Shown piece by piece: positions 55,066 to 63,142 of a stretch of DNA of 64,000 nucleotides. The DNA is taken from positions 81,813 to 145,812 of the forward strand of contig CASEOO010000030.1 in NCBI GenBank assembly GCA_949289565.1, read 5' to 3'. The notes under the pieces were generated by a model. It ran no database searches. It was not told the DNA's origin and worked only from the letters and a program-made list of their open reading frames with translations. Position 1 is the stretch's first letter. Each line of letters begins with the position of its first letter. The translations under genes were made by a program, and so were the position numbers. Source of the DNA: an uncultured Bacteroidales bacterium. GTDB taxonomy: Bacteria; Bacteroidota; Bacteroidia; Bacteroidales; UBA932.

Positions 55066-56367
55066 ATGAAGACGATTTCATTGTTGCTGGCATGTGCTGT
55101 GCCGTTGTGCATTGTCCGGGGATGTATTGACCCAATTCCTATGGAAGGCGAGGATATATATGGCGGAGCAGAGCCTGTGCACGGGCCATCGCTGGCGGAA
55201 ATAGCTGTGCTTCTGTCTGAACTGCCATTTTCGCAGAAACATGTGGATGAGGTTCATGACGCAGTGACTTCTTCTGCCGGAAACGGATATGATGAAGAAT
55301 ATACCATGGCTAATCTTTTTTCTGTTCCCGGTGCCGGGGTGGGCGATGCGCGCCTGCCGTCCAAATCTGTGCCTGAGTATGAATATCCTCTGTCTGAGCT
55401 TATCAGGGAGCATTTGACATCCAGGGCATCTGCGAAGTCTTTCTCTCGTTCCGGCACCAAGACGGCGGACGAGTCCGGCATGCATGATGAGCATGGGGAT
55501 ATAGAGGAAGAGGTGGACAGGTATCTGGACATCCTGGCTTCTACTGACATACAGATTTACTGGCCTTTTTCCGAAGAGGCAGGCGGGAATCTGGATACTC
55601 TGGTCATCACCTTCGACCCTGAAGATGCGTCTGCGGCCAATGTCGGGTACAAACTGGCGTTTGAGGACGGAAAGGCCAGATTTCATTCAGAGGTGATAGT
55701 GACAGAGGAGATGGCGGCAGAGACTCCTGTGTGGGTGGTCAACAGAAATTCTGACGATGAATATTTGACATTGGACATGATCAGGCAGCTTTATCCCGGC
55801 TGGACAGATGGCGGCGGAAGCGTAGTCATTCATCCGGGCAAAATGGTGGCTTCGCGTGCGGGGGAGCCGGCCGGGCTGAAGACGCTTGTATTGAAAGACT
55901 TCACGATGTTGAGGAACTACGATTCATGGTTTGCCGGAGCTTCGGAATTCTTCGTCAAGTGCGGGTCTGTGGAGGATTTCACGGCCAGCACCGAGGCCGA
56001 GCTGAAGCTGTTTTCTCCGTCCATTACAGATTTCATGATAGTGGTGAAGAGAAACCAGGTGGGTGTGCCGCAGCCTTTCAATGCGGTGCTGGTGTCAGAC
56101 TGGACCGGGCAGATGGAAAGCTGCGCCTTCATGATAGTGGAGGATGACGGCGGGACACAGACTTCCTGGAAATGCACGGCACTGGTGAGAATAGAGTCGA
56201 AGAGCTATGGAGTCGAGCTGGACCTGCCGTTCAAGACTAAGGATGACATAGTGTGGCGAGGCCAGCTCAGCAGCAGGTTCATAGAGACTTATGACGGCAC
56301 GCCTTCTCGTTTCGGCGATGTAAATCTCACATTCGAGATAACCGGGCCTCCCGGGACGGAAGATTGA
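55066..56367 (+). CDS. Lipoprotein of unknown function
   Basis: A 433-residue secreted protein with a lipoprotein-like signal (LCIVRGC, cysteine at residue 20; arginine before the glycine is unusual). The segment of about residues 30-160 is acidic and probably flexible. Beyond it comes a beta-rich domain with VWVVNRNSDDEYLTLDMIRQL and a C-terminal part that looks like another sandwich (SYGVELDLPFKTKDDIVWRG). I recognise no catalytic motif or family. No partner gene on the same strand. Converges with the U32 gene, 20 bp apart. Confidence 0.75.
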   Translation: MKTISLLLACAVPLCIVRGCIDPIPMEGEDIYGGAEPVHGPSLAEIAVLLSELPFSQKHVDEVHDAVTSSAGNGYDEEYTMANLFSVPGAGVGDARLPSKSVPEYEYPLSELIREHLTSRASAKSFSRSGTKTADESGMHDEHGDIEEEVDRYLDILASTDIQIYWPFSEEAGGNLDTLVITFDPEDASAANVGYKLAFEDGKARFHSEVIVTEEMAAETPVWVVNRNSDDEYLTLDMIRQLYPGWTDGGGSVVIHPGKMVASRAGEPAGLKTLVLKDFTMLRNYDSWFAGASEFFVKCGSVEDFTASTEAELKLFSPSITDFMIVVKRNQVGVPQPFNAVLVSDWTGQMESCAFMIVEDDGGTQTSWKCTALVRIESKSYGVELDLPFKTKDDIVWRGQLSSRFIETYDGTPSRFGDVNLTFEITGPPGTED

Positions 56368-56387
56368 CACAGTCCGCGGCCTCGGGA

Positions 56388-58286
56388 TTATGGACGCTCC
56401 GGAGTGCATTTCGTTTTGACCGTCATCTCGCAGGATTTGACGGTCATTTCACAGTGCAGGCAGTCGAATTCCAGCAGGAAGCGGCTGCCGTTGTTTTCCA
56501 GATATAGTTTTCCCGGCCAGTTCTCTTTGTGAACTTTCGGGCATTTCCCAAATTGATATTTGATGCAGTATTTGGTTCTCATCAGTTCTGCATCCGGATT
56601 TTCCGTCAGCTCATATGCAGGCTCAACCTCAGAGGCCCCCAAGGCTTTCATCAGATTTTCTGCCGCATGGTTTGCGATGTTTTCTTTGTATGTGGCCTTC
56701 TGGCCGTCAAGCGGCCTGGAACTGAAAAGTTCAGGGTCAGGGCTTCCGTGGTGCAGCGGCCTGGCCTGGCAAGGCATGGCCTCCAGGGTTTCTGCTATGT
56801 GCCGGCGCAGAGTGTTTACAGCAGACACAGGGAGGAACGGCAGTGCATCGGCTTCGAATGGTTTCACAGAGAAGGCATAGCGGCCTCCTGTTTTTCCAAG
56901 CTGCGCCATTATGGTCTTTTTCATATTTTCAGTGTCTCTGGCGGGGTCGCATCCGTCGCCTGCAGTACAGGTGCAGCGCCTCCCGTCTTCAGTCACTGCT
57001 TCCACTGTCAGAATCCTGTTTTCTGCTTTCACAGTCAGGACTGTTTCTATATTGCGTGCCGGCATATTGTTTTCCAGCTCTTTTTCAAAGGCCATGTCTA
57101 TATTTCTGTACAGCATGGCCCCGTTCTCCAGCCCAGGCACAGGCTTGCATTTTATTTTAAGCCCGTCGCATACATCTGCCCTGAAGCCGGCCACTTCGTT
57201 CTTTCCTGTTACGAAGCATAAGCCGTCGCCGTTGTTCAGCCTCAGCCCTTCGCGGTTCGGCCGGACACGGAATGATGATCCTCCCCTTGTCACGTCCACG
57301 GCAGTGCCGATGGCTTCTCCCATGGATTTTGCCGCTTCAGCGCTGGCCCATTGCCCGCGCTTTTCGTCCAGAAACAGCTCAGTATATCCTCTGTTGAATG
57401 TTTTTTCCGGCGCCGGGATGAATCCTCCGTGCACCTTTCCAGCAGAGGCTCTGCGGAATGAGTCCGGATGTTCTGCCGCCAGCCTGTCCAGCTCCAGCGA
57501 ATATTCCCTGACTATATTTTTTACATATGAGATGTTTTTCAGCCTTCCTTCTATCTTGAAAGACGTGATGCCGGCATTTGCCAGTTCCTCCAGCCTCGCT
57601 TTCAGATTGTAGTCCTTCAGAGAAAGAAGCGGCCTGTCTCTTAAAAGCTTTTTTCCGGAGCTGTCTGCCAGGTCGTATAGCGAGCGGCATGCCTGTATGC
57701 AGGCCCCGCGGTTTGCGCTTCTCCCGGCTATTTTTTCTGAAATATAGCATTGCCCGCTCCAGCATACGCACAATGCTCCATGCACGAAAAATTCAAGTTC
57801 GCAGCTTACAGCATTCCTTATCTCTTTTATTTGCTTTAGGGAAAGCTCTCGCTCCAGGATAAGCCTGGAGAATCCCAGCCTCTCCAGCATTCTGGCCTTT
57901 TCCGGAGTCCTGATTGCGCATTGCGTGGAGGCATGAAGCGGAATTTTCAGCCCCGGAACTGCACCTGACAGCTGAAGTCCTGCCGGGCTCAGCGCCATAT
58001 CCTGTATGATGATGGCGTCTGTCCCGGCGTCTTGCAATTCCTCCATCAGCCTGTATGCCGATTCCAGCTCATGGTCATAAATGATGGTGTTGAGGGTGGC
58101 GAATATCCGCGCCCCGAAGAGGTGCGCATAGTCGCAGAGCCTTTTGATGTCATCAATCTGGTTTCCGGCGGCCTGCCTGGCGCCGAATTCAGGCCCTGCA
58201 ATATACACAGCATCGGCACCGCACCTGATGGCTGCGATGCCGATGTCAGCTGTCCTGGCCGGAGCCAGCAGTTCCAGTTCTCTCAT
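56388..58286 (-). CDS. U32 family protein, RlhA-like (rRNA hydroxylation)
   Basis: Member of the U32 family, formerly called collagenase-like peptidases; E. coli relatives hydroxylate 23S rRNA (RlhA) or tRNA (TrhP). The N-terminal half begins MRELELLAPARTADIGIAAI and contains FVHGALCVCWSGQCYISEKI, ending in NRGACIQACR, the cysteine set thought to bind an iron-sulfur cluster. The length (632 residues) and long C-terminal part match RlhA. A 21-nt tandem duplication near the C-terminus encodes CEMTVKSCEMTVK. The ATG overlaps the TPR gene stop by 4 bp. Confidence 0.85.
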   Translation of the reverse strand: MRELELLAPARTADIGIAAIRCGADAVYIAGPEFGARQAAGNQIDDIKRLCDYAHLFGARIFATLNTIIYDHELESAYRLMEELQDAGTDAIIIQDMALSPAGLQLSGAVPGLKIPLHASTQCAIRTPEKARMLERLGFSRLILERELSLKQIKEIRNAVSCELEFFVHGALCVCWSGQCYISEKIAGRSANRGACIQACRSLYDLADSSGKKLLRDRPLLSLKDYNLKARLEELANAGITSFKIEGRLKNISYVKNIVREYSLELDRLAAEHPDSFRRASAGKVHGGFIPAPEKTFNRGYTELFLDEKRGQWASAEAAKSMGEAIGTAVDVTRGGSSFRVRPNREGLRLNNGDGLCFVTGKNEVAGFRADVCDGLKIKCKPVPGLENGAMLYRNIDMAFEKELENNMPARNIETVLTVKAENRILTVEAVTEDGRRCTCTAGDGCDPARDTENMKKTIMAQLGKTGGRYAFSVKPFEADALPFLPVSAVNTLRRHIAETLEAMPCQARPLHHGSPDPELFSSRPLDGQKATYKENIANHAAENLMKALGASEVEPAYELTENPDAELMRTKYCIKYQFGKCPKVHKENWPGKLYLENNGSRFLLEFDCLHCEMTVKSCEMTVKTKCTPERP

Positions 58287-59224
58287 CAGTTGCACTTGAG
58301 GGCAGTGATCTGCTGCTTGGCAGTCTCGCCGTAAGTAGGGTGAGAAGTCAGCTTCTGGTAGTATCCGCAAGCCTTGGCGTTGTCGCCTTCCTGCTGTGCA
58401 AGCACTGCGATAGAATAATAGATGTCGTTTACATTTCTGGCATTTGGTGCAAGAGCTACATATTTCTCGAAATATGAGATGGCGTCAGCTGTCTTGCCGA
58501 GCTGGAGAGAAGCCTGTCCGGCCACCTGCATGGCTGTAGAGCTCTCGGCGTATTCATTTGACTTGAGAGCATTGTCCACTGCTCCCTGGTAGTTCTTGGC
58601 TTTCAGCGCTGAGGCGGCAAGCTTGATATAGACATTCGAAATCTGCTTCACAGCATTTTTCTCCTGGCCATGCCTCATAGCCATGGTGTATGCATTTACA
58701 GCTTCGTCGATTTTTCCTGCAGAGGCGAGTGCCTGTCCAAGCCTGAGGCAAGCCATTCCGTTCGTAGAATCGATTTCCACTGATTTCTGATAGCTGGCGG
58801 CGGCGCCTGCGAAATCCTGAGCTTTCAGTAGTGTGTTTCCTTTCTGAAGATACACCTGCGGAATCAGGCTTTCGGCTTCTGCTGCGACGTCTGCGTTATC
58901 GAACTCGCCCGCTATCTTTATGGCTTCGTTCAATTTTGTGACAGCCGTGTCGTAGTTTCCGTCCTTGATTTCACCTTTAGCTATGGAAAGTGAAATTACC
59001 GGGATATAGCTTTTGCAGTTAGCCACGATTTCTGCGCCTTCATCCCCGCAGGCTTCAGCCATGGTGAGAGCGTCACGGAAATACTGGAGCGCACCCTCGT
59101 TGTCTCCCATGTTCAGAGCTGTCGCTCCATTGTTATACGTTTCTGTAGCCGCGGCCATGTCCTGTGCAGAAAGGGAAACTGCCGAAATGGCCAGTGATAA
59201 TGCGATGAGAATGATTTTCTTCAT
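58286..59224 (-). CDS. Secreted tetratricopeptide-repeat protein
   Basis: Periplasmic or surface protein built of helical TPR repeats. A signal peptide (residues ~1-20, ending SLSAQD) precedes repeats such as YNNGATALNMGDNEGALQYF, YLQKGNTLLKAQDFAGAAAS and ACLRLGQALASAGKIDEAVN. 312 residues from ATG 59224. TPR proteins are scaffolds, so the partner cannot be inferred. The stop overlaps the U32 start (ATGA), an unexpected coupling of a secreted scaffold to an RNA-modifying enzyme. Confidence 0.87.
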   Translation of the reverse strand: MKKIILIALSLAISAVSLSAQDMAAATETYNNGATALNMGDNEGALQYFRDALTMAEACGDEGAEIVANCKSYIPVISLSIAKGEIKDGNYDTAVTKLNEAIKIAGEFDNADVAAEAESLIPQVYLQKGNTLLKAQDFAGAAASYQKSVEIDSTNGMACLRLGQALASAGKIDEAVNAYTMAMRHGQEKNAVKQISNVYIKLAASALKAKNYQGAVDNALKSNEYAESSTAMQVAGQASLQLGKTADAISYFEKYVALAPNARNVNDIYYSIAVLAQQEGDNAKACGYYQKLTSHPTYGETAKQQITALKCN

Positions 59225-59286
59225 AGTGATATTGATTTGATTCTTATATTTCCTTTTCGATATGCGCTCAAATTTGCACATCATTG

Positions 59287-59294
59287 CAAAAATA
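59287..59294 (-). promoter_or_regulatory. Predicted -7 box of the TPR-U32 operon
   Basis: TATTTTTG on the minus strand, 63 bp before the TPR ATG. Confidence 0.5.
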
Positions 59295-59308
59295 GGAAAA
59301 TTTTGTTT

Positions 59309-59316
59309 TACTTTTG
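59309..59316 (+). promoter_or_regulatory. Predicted -7 box of the M16-like gene
   Basis: TACTTTTG, 31 bp before ATG 59347; divergent from the TPR promoter with 14 bp between the boxes. Confidence 0.55.
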
Positions 59317-59346
59317 CTTTTAAATATAAGATTTATGATGTTTTCG

Positions 59347-61899
59347 ATGAAAAAACATATAGCAAGTGTGATAATTGCGGTTTCTGCATTGGCCGGAGGC
59401 CATAATATGAATGCCGCCGCTGTCCTGAGGACTGATCCTTCGGTGTCTTCCGGGATTCTGGACTGCGGCCTGTCATATTATTTGGTGGACAATGACTCGA
59501 AGGCGGGGATCGCTGATTTCGCGCTGGTACGGAAACTGGAAAATCCGCAAGCTCGGCAGGGTGAGGTGGATTTTTCCCGGTCATGTCTGGATTCTCTTCC
59601 TCATTTCGGCGGCAGGACGCCTCTCAGTTTCCTGGCAGGCAACGGGGTCGCTTATCCCCGGAATGGATATATAGAGTCGGACAATGACGCCGTACTTTAT
59701 CATTTCAGGGATGTGGACTTGTCCAGAACGGCCAGGATGGCTGATTCCACCCTTCTGATGCTCTTTGATATAGCCGCGATGACAGCCGCGTCGTCTGCTG
59801 ATTCTGTATCCAGGACGGCGTCTGGCCAGGCGGTGATTGTTTCCGGCGACATAGACCGGAAGTCTATCCTGCAGAAAATGGAGATGCTGTCTCTGATGCT
59901 AAGGCGCGAAATGCCCCGGAGTGCAGTGCAGGATACTGTTTCCTCTGCTGTCCGCGAGGAAGCGGAGAATTTGTCAGTGAAGTTTGCAGTGGATTCCATA
60001 GGCGGAACAGCTTCAGTGAATGTACGCTTTTCCGGCCCGGAAATACCGCGTGCACAGAGAGGCTCGTCTGTATCTTTGATTTCTGCCATGTTCTGGAGCG
60101 AGTTCCAGAATGCCGCGCAGTCCAGGATTTCGGCTGTATTCAGGGCCGAGGGCATTCCGTGTTCGTCGGTGAAGCTCTTCAGATACAGTTCTGCAGAAGC
60201 GGCCAGGCGAGAAAAATATATGGTGGCCGCAGGTGTTTTCCCAGAAGATACAGCCAGGGCCAGGGATGTGATTTTGTCGGTGCTGGCAGATTTCAGGGAG
60301 AATGGCCTTTCGGCTGAAGAATACCAGTATTCCCGCAGGGTGGCGTCGCGGAACTTATACTCGCGTTCTGTCGCCAGGTCCAGGGAAAACGGCGACTATG
60401 TACGTAAATGTGCCGATGCATTTCTGTATGGATCTGCCATAGTTGCGGCACAGGACGAAGCGGCTTTTTTCCTGTCGTCGGGATTGCCGGACACCGCCGG
60501 GCGGAGGCTTTTGAATGAATATTTGGCCGCGTTGATTCCAGACTGCGGTGCTCAGCCTCGTTCCGGACAGGATGCTGTTTTCAGAATGAGCGACACCTTG
60601 CTTTTTGTCACTGGACAGCGTTCTGCAAAGGTGAAAAAGGCCGGAAAAAACAAAAATGCTGATGTTGAAATATGGCATTTCTCGAATGGCATGACCGTCC
60701 TGTACAAACAGATGCCTGCTGATGGCATCATGCATTATTCATGGATAATGAGAGGCGGATACAGCTCTGTCCCGGACTTGAAGGCAGGGGAAGGTGCATT
60801 CTATTCCGACATGCTTTTCAACGGCGATATTTGCGGCATGAACGGGACTGATTTCAGAAAGCTGCTGTCGTCTGAAGGCATTTCCATGAATTGTGAAGCA
60901 GGGCTTTCAAGCATGAGGATTTACGGCACCGCCCCGTTTTCCAGGATGACGCTTCTGATGAAGTCTCTTCTGTCGGTGGCCAGGACATACTCAGAGGACG
61001 GGGAGCAAGGCAAATATTATCTTGACTGCGAGAGGCTCAGGCTTTCTTCCCAGAGGGGTGAGTTCAAGTCCAGGCTGGCTGTCATAGACAGCATTATGAG
61101 TCCAGGATACCGGTATTATCCGAACAAATCGCTGTCAGGCCTGTATCCAGACCTTCCTTCCAGGGCGGCCGAATTCTATAGAGGCCAGTTCGCGAAGTCG
61201 AATGACGGCGCTTTGGTCCTTGCCGGCGATATGGACCCGTATGATGTCAGGAAAATTTTGGAGTCTTATCTGGGGGGCTTCCCGGTGCAGGAGTATGGAG
61301 CGAGACGGCCGAGGGTGAATTATCAGCCTGTCACCGGGTGGTCTACGTACATAGAAGACGGCAGGACTAACTCCATAGATATTGTGCTGTCTTCAGGCCT
61401 TGCTCTGAATTCTTTGAGCTATATGTCCGCCCAGATAGTGGCAATGGCCGTGGAAGATGCTGTGTCTGAGGCTCTTTCTGCTTTAGGGATGGCTGTGCGG
61501 GTGTCAGGAAACTTCTCTTTTTCTCCGCATGAAAGATTTACAGTTTACATATCCGCTATGCCTGCCAGGCTGGAGACCTTGCCGAAGTCCGTGGACAGGG
61601 GGAGCTATTTCAGCTGTCTGTATTCAGTGCGGGAGGCCCTCGGCAGGCTTGAAAAATCAGGGCTGGACCAGGCTTCGGTGGATATGTACAAGTCGGCCCT
61701 GCTTGACATGTACAAGTCCAGGCAGGACGATCCTGATTTCTGGGTGGATATGATTTCCATGCGTATATCTACAGGAAAAAACCTGGATTTGAAATATGAA
61801 GAGAAAATATCCGCTGTGGATGCCGGATCTGTGGCAGATGTCATGTCTGTTCTTTTTGAAGGCTGCCAGATAGAATATGTAATAAAAAAACAAGAATGA
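59347..61899 (+). CDS. M16-like protein lacking the zinc protease motif
   Basis: Secreted protein of 850 residues from ATG 59347 (signal peptide ending NMNAAA; two ATGs 9-12 bp earlier are alternatives). The C-terminal half follows the M16 insulinase pattern: NGMTVLYKQMPADG, then LKAGEGAFYSDMLFNGD, where an active enzyme would have G-x-AHFLEHMLF with HxxEH. That motif is gone, and no HxxEH is seen in the N-terminal half either. The blocks ADFRENGLSAEEYQ and ALVLAGDMDPYDVRKIL remain. Probably a non-catalytic partner, as in paired M16 proteins. Overlaps the next gene by 4 bp. Confidence 0.8.
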   Translation: MKKHIASVIIAVSALAGGHNMNAAAVLRTDPSVSSGILDCGLSYYLVDNDSKAGIADFALVRKLENPQARQGEVDFSRSCLDSLPHFGGRTPLSFLAGNGVAYPRNGYIESDNDAVLYHFRDVDLSRTARMADSTLLMLFDIAAMTAASSADSVSRTASGQAVIVSGDIDRKSILQKMEMLSLMLRREMPRSAVQDTVSSAVREEAENLSVKFAVDSIGGTASVNVRFSGPEIPRAQRGSSVSLISAMFWSEFQNAAQSRISAVFRAEGIPCSSVKLFRYSSAEAARREKYMVAAGVFPEDTARARDVILSVLADFRENGLSAEEYQYSRRVASRNLYSRSVARSRENGDYVRKCADAFLYGSAIVAAQDEAAFFLSSGLPDTAGRRLLNEYLAALIPDCGAQPRSGQDAVFRMSDTLLFVTGQRSAKVKKAGKNKNADVEIWHFSNGMTVLYKQMPADGIMHYSWIMRGGYSSVPDLKAGEGAFYSDMLFNGDICGMNGTDFRKLLSSEGISMNCEAGLSSMRIYGTAPFSRMTLLMKSLLSVARTYSEDGEQGKYYLDCERLRLSSQRGEFKSRLAVIDSIMSPGYRYYPNKSLSGLYPDLPSRAAEFYRGQFAKSNDGALVLAGDMDPYDVRKILESYLGGFPVQEYGARRPRVNYQPVTGWSTYIEDGRTNSIDIVLSSGLALNSLSYMSAQIVAMAVEDAVSEALSALGMAVRVSGNFSFSPHERFTVYISAMPARLETLPKSVDRGSYFSCLYSVREALGRLEKSGLDQASVDMYKSALLDMYKSRQDDPDFWVDMISMRISTGKNLDLKYEEKISAVDAGSVADVMSVLFEGCQIEYVIKKQE

Positions 61900-62495
61900 T
61901 GAGAAATGATGTGCCCGCTATAGTCCAGATAGGCGACTGTCTGGTCTCTTCTGAAATCTTCACTGAATATTTTGCCTGTGACTATGGCGTCTGCAAGGGT
62001 GCTTGCTGTGTGGAAGGTGACAGCGGCGCCCCTCTGGAGGATTGTGAAACAGCTGCGCTCAAGAAGAATTACCCGCATTATTCACGCCTTATGGGTGAAA
62101 AAGGCCGCAAGGTGGCCGAGAGCTCCGGCTTTTCTGCAGTCGATGTGGATGGCGACCTGGTAACGCCTCTGGTGCCTGGCACCGAAGAATGCATTTACAG
62201 CAGTTTCGATGAATCAGGAAACTGCTTCTGCACGGTGGAGCGGTGCTGGATGGCTGGACAGGGCGATTTCCGCAAGCCGATTTCGTGCTGGCTTTACCCG
62301 ATACGTGTTTCATCGCTCGGCAGCGGCCTCAAAGCACTGAACCTGCACCGCTGGGATATATGCAAATGCGCATTCGAGAAAGGCAGAAAAGAAGGAATCC
62401 ATGTATATGAATTCCTTAAAGAGCCTCTTGTCCGGTATTTCGGAGAAGATTTTTATGCAGAAATGACAGAGGCCGCAGATGCCTTGAAACTGTAA
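61896..62495 (+). CDS. DUF3109 family cysteine-rich protein
   Basis: Cytoplasmic protein of 199 residues with conserved cysteines in CDYGVCKGACC, FCTVERC, ISCWLYP and DICKCAF. The pattern is typical of DUF3109/YkgJ-like proteins thought to bind zinc or an iron-sulfur cluster; the role is unknown. It starts inside the stop of the M16-like gene (ATGA overlap), so the two are co-translated. Confidence 0.85.
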   Translation: MMRNDVPAIVQIGDCLVSSEIFTEYFACDYGVCKGACCVEGDSGAPLEDCETAALKKNYPHYSRLMGEKGRKVAESSGFSAVDVDGDLVTPLVPGTEECIYSSFDESGNCFCTVERCWMAGQGDFRKPISCWLYPIRVSSLGSGLKALNLHRWDICKCAFEKGRKEGIHVYEFLKEPLVRYFGEDFYAEMTEAADALKL

Positions 62496-62496
62496 A

Positions 62497-62958
62497 TCAT
62501 TTCTCCCCCAGGCGGTATTCCATGCGGGACATGATGCGGACTATGTCTTTGCGCAGGCCTTCTACGGAAAGCCCGGTCTCTGTCTGCTCCATGGTGATCC
62601 TGTCTTCATATCTCCTGGAGAAACGGGCGGCTCCGCTTTTCAGCCGGAAAGTCATCATGCCCATGCTTTCCTTTTCCACTTCGTACCCGAATTCCTGCAT
62701 AAGAGAGATAATCTGCACTCTCAGCCCGCTCAGATTTCCGTTTACTTTCGGGAATACCTTCACATAGCTGACCTTAGGATAGACAGCGGCTATCGCCAGG
62801 AGCAGCGCCAGGATCTGCCATAGAGAATTGTATCCGTCGCGGAACATGGTTTCGATGTTGAATTCCGACATTCCCGTGAGCACCACCGCCGCTACGATGA
62901 TGACGAAAATCAGGAGAAAATAAACAAATGTCTTGAGGGATCTTATGAGATATCGCAT
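62497..62958 (-). CDS. Small membrane protein with two helices
   Basis: 153 residues. Two hydrophobic segments near the N-terminus (FVYFLLIFVIIVAAVVLTG and QILALLLAIAAVYP) are followed by a basic cytoplasmic-type domain of about 90 residues with mixed alpha/beta character (VSYVKVFPKVNGNL, EVEKESMGMMTFRL). No family recognised. The stop is 1 bp from the end of the convergent DUF3109 gene. Confidence 0.75.
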   Translation of the reverse strand: MRYLIRSLKTFVYFLLIFVIIVAAVVLTGMSEFNIETMFRDGYNSLWQILALLLAIAAVYPKVSYVKVFPKVNGNLSGLRVQIISLMQEFGYEVEKESMGMMTFRLKSGAARFSRRYEDRITMEQTETGLSVEGLRKDIVRIMSRMEYRLGEK

Positions 62959-62989
62959 TTTTGATTGTCGATTAGAAAGTTATTGCCGG

Positions 62990-62997
62990 CAAATATA
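62990..62997 (-). promoter_or_regulatory. Predicted -7 box of the two-helix membrane protein gene
   Basis: TATATTTG on the minus strand, 32 bp before its ATG. Confidence 0.55.
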
Positions 62998-63017
62998 GCA
63001 AAATTCCTATATTTTCT

Positions 63018-63025
63018 TAACTTTG
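63018..63025 (+). promoter_or_regulatory. Predicted -7 box of the coiled-coil protein gene
   Basis: TAACTTTG, 118 bp before ATG 63143. The leader is unusually long and holds an extragenic repeat-like stretch. Confidence 0.45.
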
Positions 63026-63068
63026 TAGAATATTGCGGCCGGACAGATAGTGATGAACGCTTCGCGTC

Positions 63069-63107
63069 AATGCCATCCTGAGGCGGAGGCGGGGAATCTC
63101 AGGCCGG
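63069..63107. repeat. Interspersed extragenic repeat-like element in the leader
   Basis: The stretch beginning TGCCATCCTGAGGCGGAGGC and running into GGGGAATCTC resembles short interspersed repeats often seen between genes in this phylum (a CATCCTGAG...GGAATCTC core). Resemblance is by eye; no second copy as close is in the window. Confidence 0.35.
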
Positions 63108-63142
63108 CCAGAGACCTGAAACAATGCTAATTTTATAAAACA

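Noticed and set aside
63054..63131. 25-codon ORF in the leader of the coiled-coil gene
   Set aside because: Its sequence coincides with the extragenic repeat-like stretch and has no sign of selection as protein.
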